Positions 53,990-64,000 of a stretch of 64,000 nt of DNA are shown here, piece by piece (the first letter of the stretch is position 1; each line of letters starts with the position of its first letter). Source of the DNA: Anastrepha obliqua (Eukaryota; Arthropoda; Insecta; Diptera; Tephritidae); assembly GCF_027943255.1 (NCBI RefSeq), contig NC_072894.1:134345601-134409600 (forward strand), written 5' to 3'. The translations under genes were made by a program, and so were the position numbers. The notes below the pieces were generated by a model. It searched no databases. It was not told where the DNA came from and saw nothing but the letters and a program-made list of their open reading frames with translations.

Positions 53990-56900
53990 AATGCCAGGCT
54001 CGATATTATTTTGTTTTTTTTTTTCAATTGTTTCAAAAATTGTATAAAACTATTTTTTTCATGAAAGTGTATGTTGTTTTAGGATAAAAAGTACTCGTTG
54101 CTTTGACTCTGTTGAGAAACTTTAAACACGTTTTTTGATCATGACGTGATCATGACAAGTGTGTGTGATATTTTTTCTAATGTACAAATTTGTAAAATTG
54201 CTTTTAATAAAAACTGTAAAAAATTACAAATTGCATTTTGATCTCTACGAAAGTGCCCAATTGAGCCTAAGGAAATCTTAAACACTTTGCTTACAAGGCA
54301 TAGAATAGATCTGGTGTTTGTAGGTGTGGCACAAAAAATGTTGCTCTCAAAAGGCCTAGCAGCTAAACAGTACTCCTTGTTTGTATTTAGATTAAAACAT
54401 TTTTGATATATCTAAAAAATATTGAAACTAATTTGCTTCTAAATTATGGCTCCTGTTCTTCAGCTTGAGTCCATGTGCATCTGAAGGATTATTTAGGCAT
54501 CCACATTAAGATAAAATATAAAATGCTGAACAAGGGAGGTGCAGCATTGAAATCAGCAGAAAAGTATATTTATGTAGAACAGGGAAAACAGAAGTGAATT
54601 CATATGGTGAAGTGATATAAGGAAAATTGCGGTTAGACTCAAAATGCATTGGCTCCGTTTAGGAGCAAAGCAGTGAGTAACATCTACTAAGAAATAAGTA
54701 CTGCTCACCACAGGTTACGCAGTTTATGATATTAAAAACTCAAATTATTCTATGACTCCAAAAAAAAGGAACAACAAATGTTTGTAATGTCTACCAAATG
54801 CAACCGGAGATTGTAAATCACAGCTGCGCCTTGCGAGTAATCGGAGCGGAAATTATTATTTCATTGTGTTGCGGATAAGCGAAATAAAGGGAAAGGAGAA
54901 AAGAAAAATAATATTTTTATTCATTTTGACTGCAGTTTGCATAAGCGAAGAAAGTAAACAAGAAAAAGGCTGGACTAGCGCCACAGAAGTATTTATGAAT
55001 GTGTGTACCTATACATATCTGGTATGTATGTATGTGTGGGATGTGTGCTAAAGTTCACACTCGAGGCAATGGCATGAATTGACAGCTAACATCCGTTTCC
55101 GTTTACCAAGTAACTGTACAATACATATGCGAAGACAAATCAGCACAAAAATTTATGTCTAAGTATGTGGATGTCACTGTGTATGTGAGCGTGTGCACTT
55201 GAAGCATTGGTATTGTTGTGAACGTCGCACAATGGCGCAAATTATAAATGCAGAGCAATTACAACAAGCACAACAACAATAGAGAAATGAAAATACAATA
55301 GAAACCGACAACAGTTTTGGAAATGCATCTCAAGCAAAATCTACCAACACCATAACTCCTACCATTGAGCAGTCATTCAAAGACGTCTCCCTTTCCTCCT
55401 AAGCATTCCGGGTTGATTTCTGCAAAATAAGTTGGGTTGACACTTGGCTTTCCACCAGCGTACAACTGCATTGCTTGCCACATTTTCACTCTCCACCCAA
55501 CGAACTTTGCCAGGTTTTGAAGTGATTATAAAATCAAAACACGTCGTTTAATCAACGCTACGTGCAACATCTCCGCTTAGCTTCTATTGGCCATTGCAAA
55601 TCGTACCACCTAACGTAATGTGCATGCATGTTTGTATGTAGGTGTGTGTGTGTGCATAAATATTCGTGAGACACTCAAGCGCACAGCAAGCGATTTGGGT
55701 GTGGCAAGCCATTTTGCTACGTGCCACATATTGATATTGCTGTTGTTGTTGTTATTATTTTTGTTGGCATTGCTATTCAATGACCTGTCCGCATTGATCA
55801 TCGCATTGATTCTCTATCGCATCTCTGCACACAATCACCAAAATGTAAATACGTTTACTTGGGTATGTAAGTGTGTGTGTGTATATGTGTGTGTATTTTG
55901 TGGTGAAATTAATTAATTCTTTGCATATGTACACGTCAGTCGATGTGGCAGACCAAAGGTGCAAGCTTCGTTCATACTGGCTGCTGGCTCTTCGCACGTG
56001 CAGTTGCCCCAATTGGCCATTAGAGTGAAATTATTAATGCCACAACATCAAATTGGCAGCTGGAAAAAATATGTGCATGAATGCTGACAGCTGCTCAGTC
56101 CGAGCGAATAAGCCTTGGTATGGATTTTAGTAAATAATAAATTAAGAGCCTAATTTTACTTAACTTAATTTTACCTTAAAAAAAATTATTTTTAAACAAC
56201 TATTGGGAGGTCCTGCCTCAACACTGGTCTACTGGGTAGATGGGCTACTAGTACTGGAGTAAATCTAAAACGGAGAGACTCTGCAGCTCAGAAGGCGTTT
56301 GTAGCCAGGTCAACTGGGAGCATGGAACTGTGAGGCTTTAGGTTCCGATTTCCTTTTTTAACAATCAATTTTGGTATTTTTACCTATTTAAAATAGTTAA
56401 CGCCTCCGTGATTCTGTGTCAAAGTTGAGCTACAAGCTTTTAGCTCATCTCCAAACCCTCAATGCGTACAACACCTTCAAATTCCCAAATAAATCTTAAT
56501 CATTTTCCCAAGTGTTAAAAGATCAACTATGCTTTTTCTAAATAATATGAATGTAGCTTCACCAAAAGCCAAACATTTAGAAAAAAGGTATTAATATAAT
56601 ATGTTTTATTGTCTCCGAGACGTTGTCCTGATTTTGCCTCAGTAAATTCGGTAGTACTATGAGCGCAGTCGACTTAGACCGCTGAGATAACCTATGAACA
56701 AAGCTTGGACAGACTTAACCGGCTTTTATTGTTCTTGCTAAAAGGGCATCTTAAAAACTTTGCTTGCGATAGGTCTCTCAAAGCTTTGGGTACTTAAGCT
56801 GCTCGGAATATATGTATGGTATATGTTGTTATGAGCCTTTTTTCACCTGGTGTGTGCCTTTATGTTCTGCAAATGGAGGGTCCTACTGTTTTCTACCACC

Positions 56901-57469
56901 GTCCAATGTGCTCTGCGCTTTGTTTTTACCTTTCGAGGGGCGACCTCTATATAAACAAATAATGTTTCTTTGCACAAAAAAAATTGTGTTTTTAGTTTTT
57001 TACTTTTTTTTATTTAATCATTTTTTAGCGAATGAATTCAATAAAAATTCTTATAGCCGCTCCAGGTACACCCCCACATTTGTTCCTAGCCTATACGCCG
57101 ACCAAAATGGCTTCAGTTCCAGGGAAACAGTACAAGAACCTCTTTCTGACAGCTCCTCGATAACCCTGTTTCACGCGATTCCTCAAAGTCGTGGTAGTCA
57201 GTACAAAATTACTGTGTTTGCCCTTACCAAAAGCTAAAGCCTAAAATCCTATTAGATAAAGTCTTGATAAGCGCATGGCTTTCTAAAAACTGGGCAATAA
57301 TTGCGACTATCAAACCGTTCGCCTAATTTATACACAGCTTTCTTAACCTTCAACTTAAAACATTTACAACTCCAACTTAAGCCCAAAGCTCAAGAAAGAG
57401 TTTTGCTTAGATCCAGTTCTTTCAGTTTAGAACCATCTTTCAAGAATTTTGACCTCATTTCTCCAAACT
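53990..57469. other. Noncoding stretch
   Basis: No gene recognised. (TG)n/(TATG)n-type runs lie at about 55019-55043, 55640-55655 and 55870-55893. (GTT)n lies near 55739-55752. The frame at 56812-57237 lacks known motifs and has an A+T-rich mixture. Confidence 0.45.
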
Positions 57470-57482
57470 AGTAAGTAGTCTA
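57470..57482. repeat. 13-bp target-site duplication, left
   Basis: AGTAAGTAGTCTA, identical to 58896-58908. Confidence 0.88.
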
Positions 57483-58895
57483 TGGTCGGATGAAAGCATG
57501 CCTGCCGATTGGAATTTAAGTGTGCTCTGCCCAATCCTTAAGAAGGGCGATCCTACAATCTGTGCCAATTACCGCGAGATTAGTCTTCTAAATATCGCCT
57601 ATAAGGTTCTAGCGAGCGTATTGTGTGAAAGGCTGAAGCCCACCGTCAACCAACTGATTGGACCTTATCAGTGTGGCTTTAGACCTGGAAAGTCTACCAT
57701 CGACCAAATATTCTCAATACGCCAAATCTTGGAAAAGACTCATGAAAGGAGAATCGACACACACCATCTTTTCGTCGATTTCAAAGCTGCATTCGACAGT
57801 ACGGAAAGAAGTTATCTGTATGCCGCGATGTCTCAATTTGGTATCCCCACAAAACTAATAGGGCTATGCAAAATGACGTTGCTCAACACCAGCAGCGCTG
57901 TTAGAATTGGGAAGGACCTCTCCGAGCCGTTTGATACCAAACAAGGTTTCAAATAGGGTGACTCGCTGTCGAGTGACTTCTTTAACATGATGTTGGAGAG
58001 CATCGTACGAGCCGCAGAACTTAATCGCTCAGGCACAATATTTTATAAGAGTGTACAATTGTTGGCGTATGCCGATGATATCGATATCATCGGCCTTAAC
58101 AACCACGCTGTTAGTTCTGCCTTCTCCAAACTGAATAAGGAGGCAAAGCGAATGGGTCTGGTGGTGAACGAGGACAAAACGAAGTACCTCCTGTATTCAA
58201 ACAAACAGTCGGCGCACTCGCGTATCGGCACCCACGTCACTGTAGACAGTTATAATTTCGAGGTTGTAAAAGACTTCGTTTATTTAGGAACCAGCATTAA
58301 CACCGATAACAATGTCAGCCTTGACATCCAACGTAGAATCTCTCGTGCAAACAAGTGCTACTTTGGACTAAGTAGGCAACTGAGCAGCAAAGTCCTCTCT
58401 CAACGAACAAAACTAACACTCTACAAGACTCTCATCATGCCCGTCCTAACGTATGGCGCAGAAGCTTGGACGATGACAACATCCGATGAAGCGACGCTTG
58501 GAGTGTTCGAGAGAAAGATTCTGCGTAAGATTTTTGGACTTTTGCATGTTGGCAACGGCGAATATCGCAGGCGATGGAACGATGAGCTGTATGAGCTTTA
58601 CGACGACATATACATAGCCCAGCGAATAAAGATCCAGCGGCTACGTTGGCTGGGTCATGTCGTCCGAATCGATACAAACGCTCCGGCTTTGAAAGTATTC
58701 GATGCGGTACCAGCTGATGGTAGCAGAGGAAGAGGAAGGCCTCCTCTGCGTTGGAAGGATCAGGTGGAGAAGGACTTGGCTTCACTTGGTGTGTCCAATT
58801 GCCGCCGGTTAGCACGAGAAAGAAACGACTGGCGCACTTTGTTAAACTCGGCCAAAATCGCGTAAGCGGTTATCTCGCCAATTAGGAAGAGAAGA
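57483..58895 (+). mobile_element. RTE LINE copy 2 with target-site duplication
   Basis: A 1413-bp plus-strand copy beginning TGGTCGGATGAAAGCATGCC inside the RT fingers and ending ...CGCCAATTAGGAAGAGAAGA. A 13-bp direct repeat AGTAAGTAGTCTA brackets it exactly, proving target-primed insertion of a 5'-truncated cDNA. The sequence is very similar to copy 1 across their overlap but keeps the approximately 72-bp C-terminal segment that copy 1 lost. It carries one nonsense codon in an otherwise open frame, so it is probably the youngest long fragment of the family here. Confidence 0.93.
57498..58865 (+). pseudogene. RTE reverse transcriptase and C-terminus, one nonsense codon
   Basis: A single frame from MPADWNLSVLCPILKKGD to the natural stop at 58863-58865, broken only by TAG at 57954-57956. 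There, motif B reads GFK-stop-GDSLSSDFF (copy 1 has FRQGDSLS, so CAG became TAG). Other RT landmarks are CGFRPGKSTIDQIF, FVDFKAAFDS, LAYADDIDIIG (YADD 58068-58079), 'MGLVVNEDKTKYLL', DFVYLGTSI, LTYGAEAWT and FERKILRKIFG. The C-terminus RLRWLGHVVRIDTNAP...GRGRPPLRWKDQVEKDL follows. The fingers before MPADW and the whole endonuclease are missing because of the 5' truncation. Confidence 0.9.
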
Positions 58896-58908
58896 AGTAA
58901 GTAGTCTA
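58896..58908. repeat. 13-bp target-site duplication, right
   Basis: AGTAAGTAGTCTA (see 57470-57482). Confidence 0.88.
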
Positions 58909-59288
58909 GGAATTCAATTATGAATTTCTTGCCAAATCAGATTTTGTGGAAATATTCGACCTTTCCATGAGGCTAATCTCAAATAATACCTTTTTTTTGC
59001 ATTTAACTTCAGGGAATGCAGAAAAGACCCAGCCTAAAAGGGAATAAATAACAACCGTGGACAGTGGATGATCATGTGGCCAAAATAAAAACTATCCTCT
59101 GCAGTTTTCTTAGTCGAAGTATGGCGGAATTTTCAAGTTTTTGAGGGCACTAAGGAAGTAGCAGTTTTATTAGTAGACACTAAGGAAGTAGTTTAAAAAC
59201 AGTTGTACTGAAAGGCCACCAAATCATCATTTAGTTCAGATATATCCTGCCAAAAATTTTTCAACAAGCTCTCTTGGACCTCCAAACA
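58909..59288. other. Spacer
   Basis: Nothing recognised. ACTAAGGAAGTAG is present twice (about 59149 and 59179), a small local duplication. Confidence 0.45.
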
Positions 59289-59290
59289 TA

Positions 59291-59849
59291 CGAGGGCGGG
59301 TCAATAAGTCCGTGCCTTTTTCTATTTCTGACCTCTTTACTGAAAAAGAAATACTGCTGCTGTCAACAGGCATCTATCAGTTGACTCCTGCCAAAATTTG
59401 AAGGTGCTGCGTCAGTTAGTTTGTGTTTTGCAGCTACCTTTATCAGACTACCCAGTAATTCACAGTCGACCACAAACGCAATCGTGTAACAACTTCACAG
59501 GAAGGTTTGGCGTTGTTTAATCGCAATATGGAGGAGTTTTTACGCCGTTTTGTAACCGTGGACGAAACATGGATCCATCACCACACACCAGAGATCAAAC
59601 AACAGTCGAAATAGTGGGTTTCTAAGAGTGAATCGGCTTAATAAGCACACGAAATTCAGTTTTTTCCATTTTCTCCTCAAATTACTGGGTAGTCTGATAA
59701 AGGTAGCTGTAAAACACAAACTAACTGACGCAGCACTTTCAAATTTTGGCAGGAGTCAACTGGCAGATGCCTGTTGACAGGAGCAGTATTTCTTTTTCAG
59801 TAAAGAGGTCAGAAATACAAAAAGTCACGGACTTATTGACCCGCCCTCG
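59291..59849. mobile_element. Foldback MITE with 170-bp TIRs around a mariner scrap
   Basis: Left arm 59291-59460 and right arm 59680-59849 are inverted copies with about seven mismatches in 170 bp. The outermost bases are CGAGGGCGGGTCAATAAGTC. TA flanks the element (59289-59290 and 59850-59851). The 219-bp centre encodes, on plus, MEEFLRRFVTVDETWIHHHT then PEIKQQSK and a stop, which is the region of the first catalytic aspartate of a mellifera-type mariner (VTVDETW). There is no other transposase sequence. It could be mobilised only in trans. Normal mariners have about 30-bp TIRs, so the long arms arose by a rearrangement. Confidence 0.9.
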
Positions 59850-59960
59850 TAATTTATAATACAAAATTGAGCCAGAATGGCTTTCAGGTATATCACGAGA
59901 CTGCATTTTTAGAAGCCCGAGATTCTGAGACTTACCAATCTTTTCGATTAAAGAAATTTC

Positions 59961-60480
59961 ACCTTAAAAAACTTAGTCCTGAAGTTTTCAGTATTGAATA
60001 AATTTCAAAATTAAAAAAAAAATAATTTTTCAAAATTTGCTTTTATTTTTTTTATTATAATATTTTTTTAGATAAAGTTATTTAAAATCTTTACCTTAAA
60101 ACTCTCAATCCTGAATGTTTTCAATATTAAAAAAAAATTAAAAATCAAAAAATTAAAAAAAAATGATTTGTTCAAAATTTGGTTTTTTTTGCTTTCTTTT
60201 TGTTCAAAATTCGCTTTTATTTTTTTTAATATTTTTGTTTTGTTTTGTAAAAAAAGTTGTTTAAACGACTAACCTTAAAATCCTCAATCCTGAATTTTTT
60301 CAGGATTAAATAAATTCCAAATTATAAAATTACAAATTTTTCTTTTCAAAATTTGCTTTAATTTCTTTTGGTAAAGCTATTTAAAATAAACTCACCTTAC
60401 AAACCGCTATTCTGAATTTTTTTAGTATTAAATAAATTTCAAAATTAGAAAATTAATTCATAAAACCAATTTATTTTTTT
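59961..60480. repeat. AT-rich tandem repeat, four units
   Basis: Units begin ACCTTAAAA/ACCTTACAA at 59961, 60093, 60272 and 60394 and contain (C/T)AATCCTGAATTTTTTCAG or a variant, then TATTAAATAAATTTCAAAAT and ATTTGCTTTTATTT. Spacing is 132, 179 and 122 bp. Units are well diverged. Confidence 0.8.
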
Positions 60481-61900
60481 TAAATTACGTCCAAACTATA
60501 TTCTGTCCAAACTTCATATATTCAATGAGCAGTATGCACCCAGTGATCGACGGGACAGCAATTAGTCATCATCAACATCCAAATTATTTGGATAACTTGG
60601 CATGAAATAACTCACCAGTTGAAAATTTGTTGATAAAATTTTCAAAACACATTCCATAAATATTACAAGAATTTTTTAAATAATAAGAACCCCAAAAAAG
60701 AAGCTAGTAAGGCTAAATCGCCATATAATATAATATTTGTATAAATAAAGGAATTTTTAATAAAATAAAATTAAAAAATGATAAATTACTTTAATTAAAA
60801 ATACTGTACATCTCATCCATTTCAGAAATTCCATTTTAGTTTTGAAAAATATTGTTCAGTGCATATATGAATTTTCTGGTTAGCTAACTTGTAAAATACA
60901 CAGATATTTATGCCTCGCAGCAACAACAACTACGCGCAGAGCAAATCTTTACAACATCACAAAGCAAACAACAAATTGCATTTGTCAATTGCTGCATAAA
61001 TAATGAGATAATACACGAAACATAAGAACTGTCAATAGAGTGACTGATGCCAAGAATAACAACAACTAACACGAAGGAGCAGCAAAGCAATGTAAACTCA
61101 ACACGTGACCTCAAGCCATTTAACGCCCAACAGTCAATGAGATCAAAAGCAGTAGGGAAGCAATCTTCAGAAGGAGCAAAAGAGCAAAGAGGGTAATGAG
61201 AATTAACTCGCTTACTGCCATGTAGCCGAAAAGCAGGCAGTAGCTATGCAGTGAGAAAGATTGGAACGGGCGTGGACAAGTGGGTGGACAACCAATGCGC
61301 TCTCAGCTGACCCCAACTTCAATTCACTTACTGCTGCCACTTCTTAGCGATGCTGTCGTGCGCTGTCGTCTGATTGCTGTTGCATGTTGCAACAAAATTT
61401 ACGTGCATGCATTTCGCAGGTGCATAGGTGTATCTACATGTATACGTACCATAAATGCCTACACACATGCATGCATGAATGGTGTGCCTGAGTGTGTGTT
61501 GTAATGAAAATTTGTGCCGATTTGCATATTTAATCAAAATTAACATGGCCGATAAAATCAATTACAGCAATGAAACAGCACGTCCACACACAACATACAC
61601 CCTTGGGAATATCAAAGTGTTGCACGGAGCAGAGCAACGCAGAGTTGTTGAAAAACTGATTTACATATATCATTGTCGTTAAGCAAATATATATTGTAGA
61701 TATTCTCGCACTCCTCATACGTATGTAAATATATTTCAGTAAATACTGCGAACGTACATACACACAAATACCACTTGACGCCAGATAATCTGAGCGTTGT
61801 TCAGTTTTCGCTTCGATTGATTAAATCCACATCCAGAAATATTGGGTAGCTTAGGAATAGCGGCACTAAAGTTGAGAGGAAAGTGGGGATACGTTCCTTA
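60481..61900. other. Noncoding stretch
   Basis: No gene recognised. CATG/TGCA-rich microsatellite-like sequence occurs around 61400-61480. Confidence 0.45.
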
Positions 61901-61984
61901 GCAAAGGGTCTTTCAAACATAACTCGTAGAAGTCAGTAATGAATAGTTCTGGATGGTACCTCTTTTATGCCATCTTTGACATTT

Positions 61985-62330
61985 TTCAAGTAAGCAGTTG
62001 AAAAATTGTACACGACAGAACAACGGATTAAAATTATTGAAACTTATTGTGAAAATTGTTGTTTTTTAAGAACAACATCCGAATCAGTCGACAATTCAAA
62101 GGTGAGTGAAAAATATTCAAGAAAGGACCAGTTTCTAGGAGGGAAAAAGGACTGGCTGACCAAAACCTGGACGTCGTGTGGAAAATAATTCTGCTATAGC
62201 GCAAAGTGTTAATAAACAACCTTCCAAATCGATATCTCGACGTTCTCAGCAATTGGGCATTCATAAATCGACTGTTTGGCGAATTTTATCTGTAGTTGAT
62301 CCTCATAAAATTATTAAGAGCCGTATTTAG
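61985..62330 (+). pseudogene. DD41D-type mariner transposase relic, N-terminal part
   Basis: The plus strand reads 'VEKLYTTEQRIKIIETYCEN' (about 61995-62055), matching the N-terminus of the other DD41D copies (MERFKPQQRLQIVELYYEN). Then, after decay, comes ISRRSQQLGIHKSTVWRIL (about 62235-62290), the second helix-turn-helix. It ends near VVDPHKIIKSRI and a stop. The catalytic domain is not found downstream, and no terminal repeat was identified. It preserves exactly the part that the copies at 38.4 and 39.5 kb lack. Confidence 0.72.
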
Positions 62331-62339
62331 AATAAAAAT

Positions 62340-63340
62340 AATTAAAATGAAACCGGAAAGAATCTACATGGTACGTGTTTTATTTGAAAACAACATCTAG
62401 GCGTACCTTTTGAAATACCCTTTAGGATGTCTTATTAAATCTGTATATGTGCATGTAAGAGGCCAGGGTGCAAACGGCAATTGCCTGAATGGCGTTGTAC
62501 GTTGTCACAGTATCTAAGCGTGGTTTAGTGCTTACATTTCCTACAACTCAGAGGCTGGCCCATTGTAATCTTGTAATAATAATTATTACCGACAAATCTA
62601 ATTGGGTCGGGCACCATGTCGTATACGCGACGTGGTATATCAGGCGAGAAATCACGCGTTGTTAACAGTATTTTATGGCGCTATAAATTAAGCTTTGAGT
62701 GCTCAAGAATTTTGTTAACTTTTAAAGACTTTATTTGAGAAACCTGACGGGCAATAAAGGCGGGGTGCATTGCCAATTCATTTCTTGACTAGAAATATTT
62801 CAAAATTTTAAATTCTAAGAAAGAAAAGTGGTATATTGCCTTTTTTGTGCAGTAATAAGTATTAGAAGGTTACATTTTCAGGCTCCTGATACGTACTGAT
62901 TCATTTTTCGCACATTCTTAAATATCCTAATTAGCTCACCTCAAACCAGTCATCACTTACCTTGTAGAGGTTTAGTTATATTATATCAGCTGCCCAGCTA
63001 TAGGTTTTGGGAAACAAACACACTTCATATCAAAACAACTGCTGTTTTCCTAAAACTGACATCAATTTAAGATTTAAGTATTAAGTATACTGTACGCTTT
63101 CGACATTTCGATCCACCAAATATCTAAGGATATGAAAATATTCATGCCACGCTTTTTTTAAGACAAAACGTAGTGTTATAATAGACGGTCTGCTCATGGC
63201 AATAGACTAGTCGGTAGTCCACTTGGTACCGAGTGATGATGACCAGAAAAATTATATTTTCCAAAAAGACTGATCCTAAGCTATCCAGGTCGTAGAGGAA
63301 GTGCTGCCAAAGAAATCTGAAACCCATTACTGGAAGTAAT
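62340..63340. other. Noncoding stretch
   Basis: No gene recognised. One antisense frame (63142-63327) has no known motif. Confidence 0.45.
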
Positions 63341-63757
63341 TTAATGAATGAAAAATAAAGACAAATTTATTCTCGAAGAAATCCTGCAACAAACGAGCGA
63401 GTGTTTAGCAGCCTGACTGTCAGAAGAAATATTAAACCCGCTTGGAGGGCAATTATTAGGTAGAGCATAGTTTCTCTTATTACAATGAGTTCGTTTGAAA
63501 AACTCTACCGTGATTCGGTAAACGGACACTAAATTCAAGTGATAGCTGTCAGGTATAGAAGTCTGATATGCCTTGTAATTTAGCCAGAGTAAGTTTAAGA
63601 GTCTGAAACTAAGCCGTTCTTCGGGCCACTTTCTGTGGAAAAGGCATCTCAGACTGTGTACTCTACCCAGGTTGTGAAGAGGAGGATGACACGGCGGACA
63701 AGTTTCTTTGGCACTGATGTATTTAGAAGCGAACACCTTGGCTCCCTGGCACCACAA
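63341..63757 (-). pseudogene. Possible LINE RNase H relic
   Basis: A 138-codon minus-strand frame with 'SSDSQAAKHSL' (about 63400-63430), which resembles the SDSQAA aspartate motif of LINE RNase H, and 'LSFRLLNLL' upstream. The other RNase H acidic motifs are not visible. A chance match is possible, so this is offered as a weak candidate. Confidence 0.3.
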
Positions 63758-64000
63758 GATCTACTCAGATTTCTTTAAAGATAGGGTAGATTTAAAGAAA
63801 GTCAAAAGGAAATCCAAGTGTAGTACAATGAACTTAATTAATGTCTGAATGCTCCGCTTGCTATTTGTTCCGACAAAAAAAAAACGCTGTTCTGCCATCC
63901 GTTCCTCAGAATCAGAGCTAAGATATTATTTTCATATAAATTTGTAGCTTTAGGCTCTTCACATATTTGTTGCCTTGGCCTCTAATAAATTCCTATAGGA
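63758..64000. other. Window end, nothing recognised
   Basis: A+T-rich DNA without features. Confidence 0.4.

Noticed and set aside
56160..56420. Possible LINE-like trace near 'CAACTGGGAGCATGGAACTG'
   Set aside because: Faintly resembles a repeat tail, but I could not support any motif or boundary.
62620..62645. TCGTATACGCGA-type short palindrome
   Set aside because: Too short and imperfect to stand out from chance.

Overview
The window looks like gene-poor, A+T-rich chromosomal DNA from an insect, most likely a higher fly and plausibly a tephritid fruit fly. The evidence is the mixture of transposons: several mariner lineages, including DD41D 'rosa'-type elements (a lineage first described from the tephritid Ceratitis rosa), RTE-, Jockey- and RNase H-bearing LINEs, a tRNA-derived SINE and a Helitron. 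Abundant CA/TG, CAA and CAG microsatellites fit the same picture. The genus is an inference and is not read directly from the sequence. I found no host protein-coding gene, no rRNA or intact tRNA gene, and nothing bacterial or CRISPR-like. Almost every recognisable protein is a transposase or reverse transcriptase, nearly all broken.

Layout. 0-2 kb: 3' end of an RNase H-bearing LINE. 4-6 kb: a mariner relic, a 424-bp DD41D remnant with clean TIRs and TA target sites, and a second mariner relic. 7.7-9.9 kb: the longest RTE-clade LINE copy. 10-11.3 kb: a mariner end abutting another LINE relic. 14.4-16.3 kb: a SINE whose 3' tail matches the RTE LINE, a Jockey-like RT scrap and an antisense RNase H LINE relic. 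20.3-21.1 kb: a Jockey-like scrap and a mariner end. 24.1-26.3 kb: a non-autonomous Helitron carrying an 11-unit, three-type satellite array. 28.1-29.6 kb: an irregular series of TTGGCAACCC-like motifs. 30.7-34.2 kb: a long antisense LINE with endonuclease, RT and RNase H, three frame breaks and a CAA tail. 34.3-35.4 kb: three LINE scraps. 38.4-40.3 kb: two adjacent DD41D elements with TIRs. 41.4-42 kb: a LINE C-terminus. 43.1-44.1 kb: a TGATATG-rich satellite. 44.1-44.6 kb: a Tc1-like MITE. 46.4-47.7 kb: a full-length irritans-like mariner with one stop codon. 49.9-52.8 kb: a Jockey LINE split by a nearly intact mauritiana-like mariner. 53.1-54 kb: two RTE fragments, one with an 11-bp target-site duplication. 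57.5-58.9 kb: an RTE copy with a 13-bp target-site duplication. 59.3-59.85 kb: a foldback MITE with 170-bp TIRs around a transposase scrap. 60-60.5 kb: an AT-rich tandem repeat. 62 kb: a DD41D N-terminal relic.

How the parts relate. The RTE LINE is the family with the clearest evidence of relatively recent retrotransposition here (two copies with matched target-site duplications), and it is the best candidate to have moved the SINE, since they share a 3' end. The mariners fall into at least four lineages (irritans-, mellifera- and mauritiana-like DD34D, and DD41D). None in this window encodes an undamaged transposase by reading alone, although the 51-kb copy is one N-terminal indel away. Nested insertions give a partial time order: the Jockey LINE is older than the 51-kb mariner inside it.
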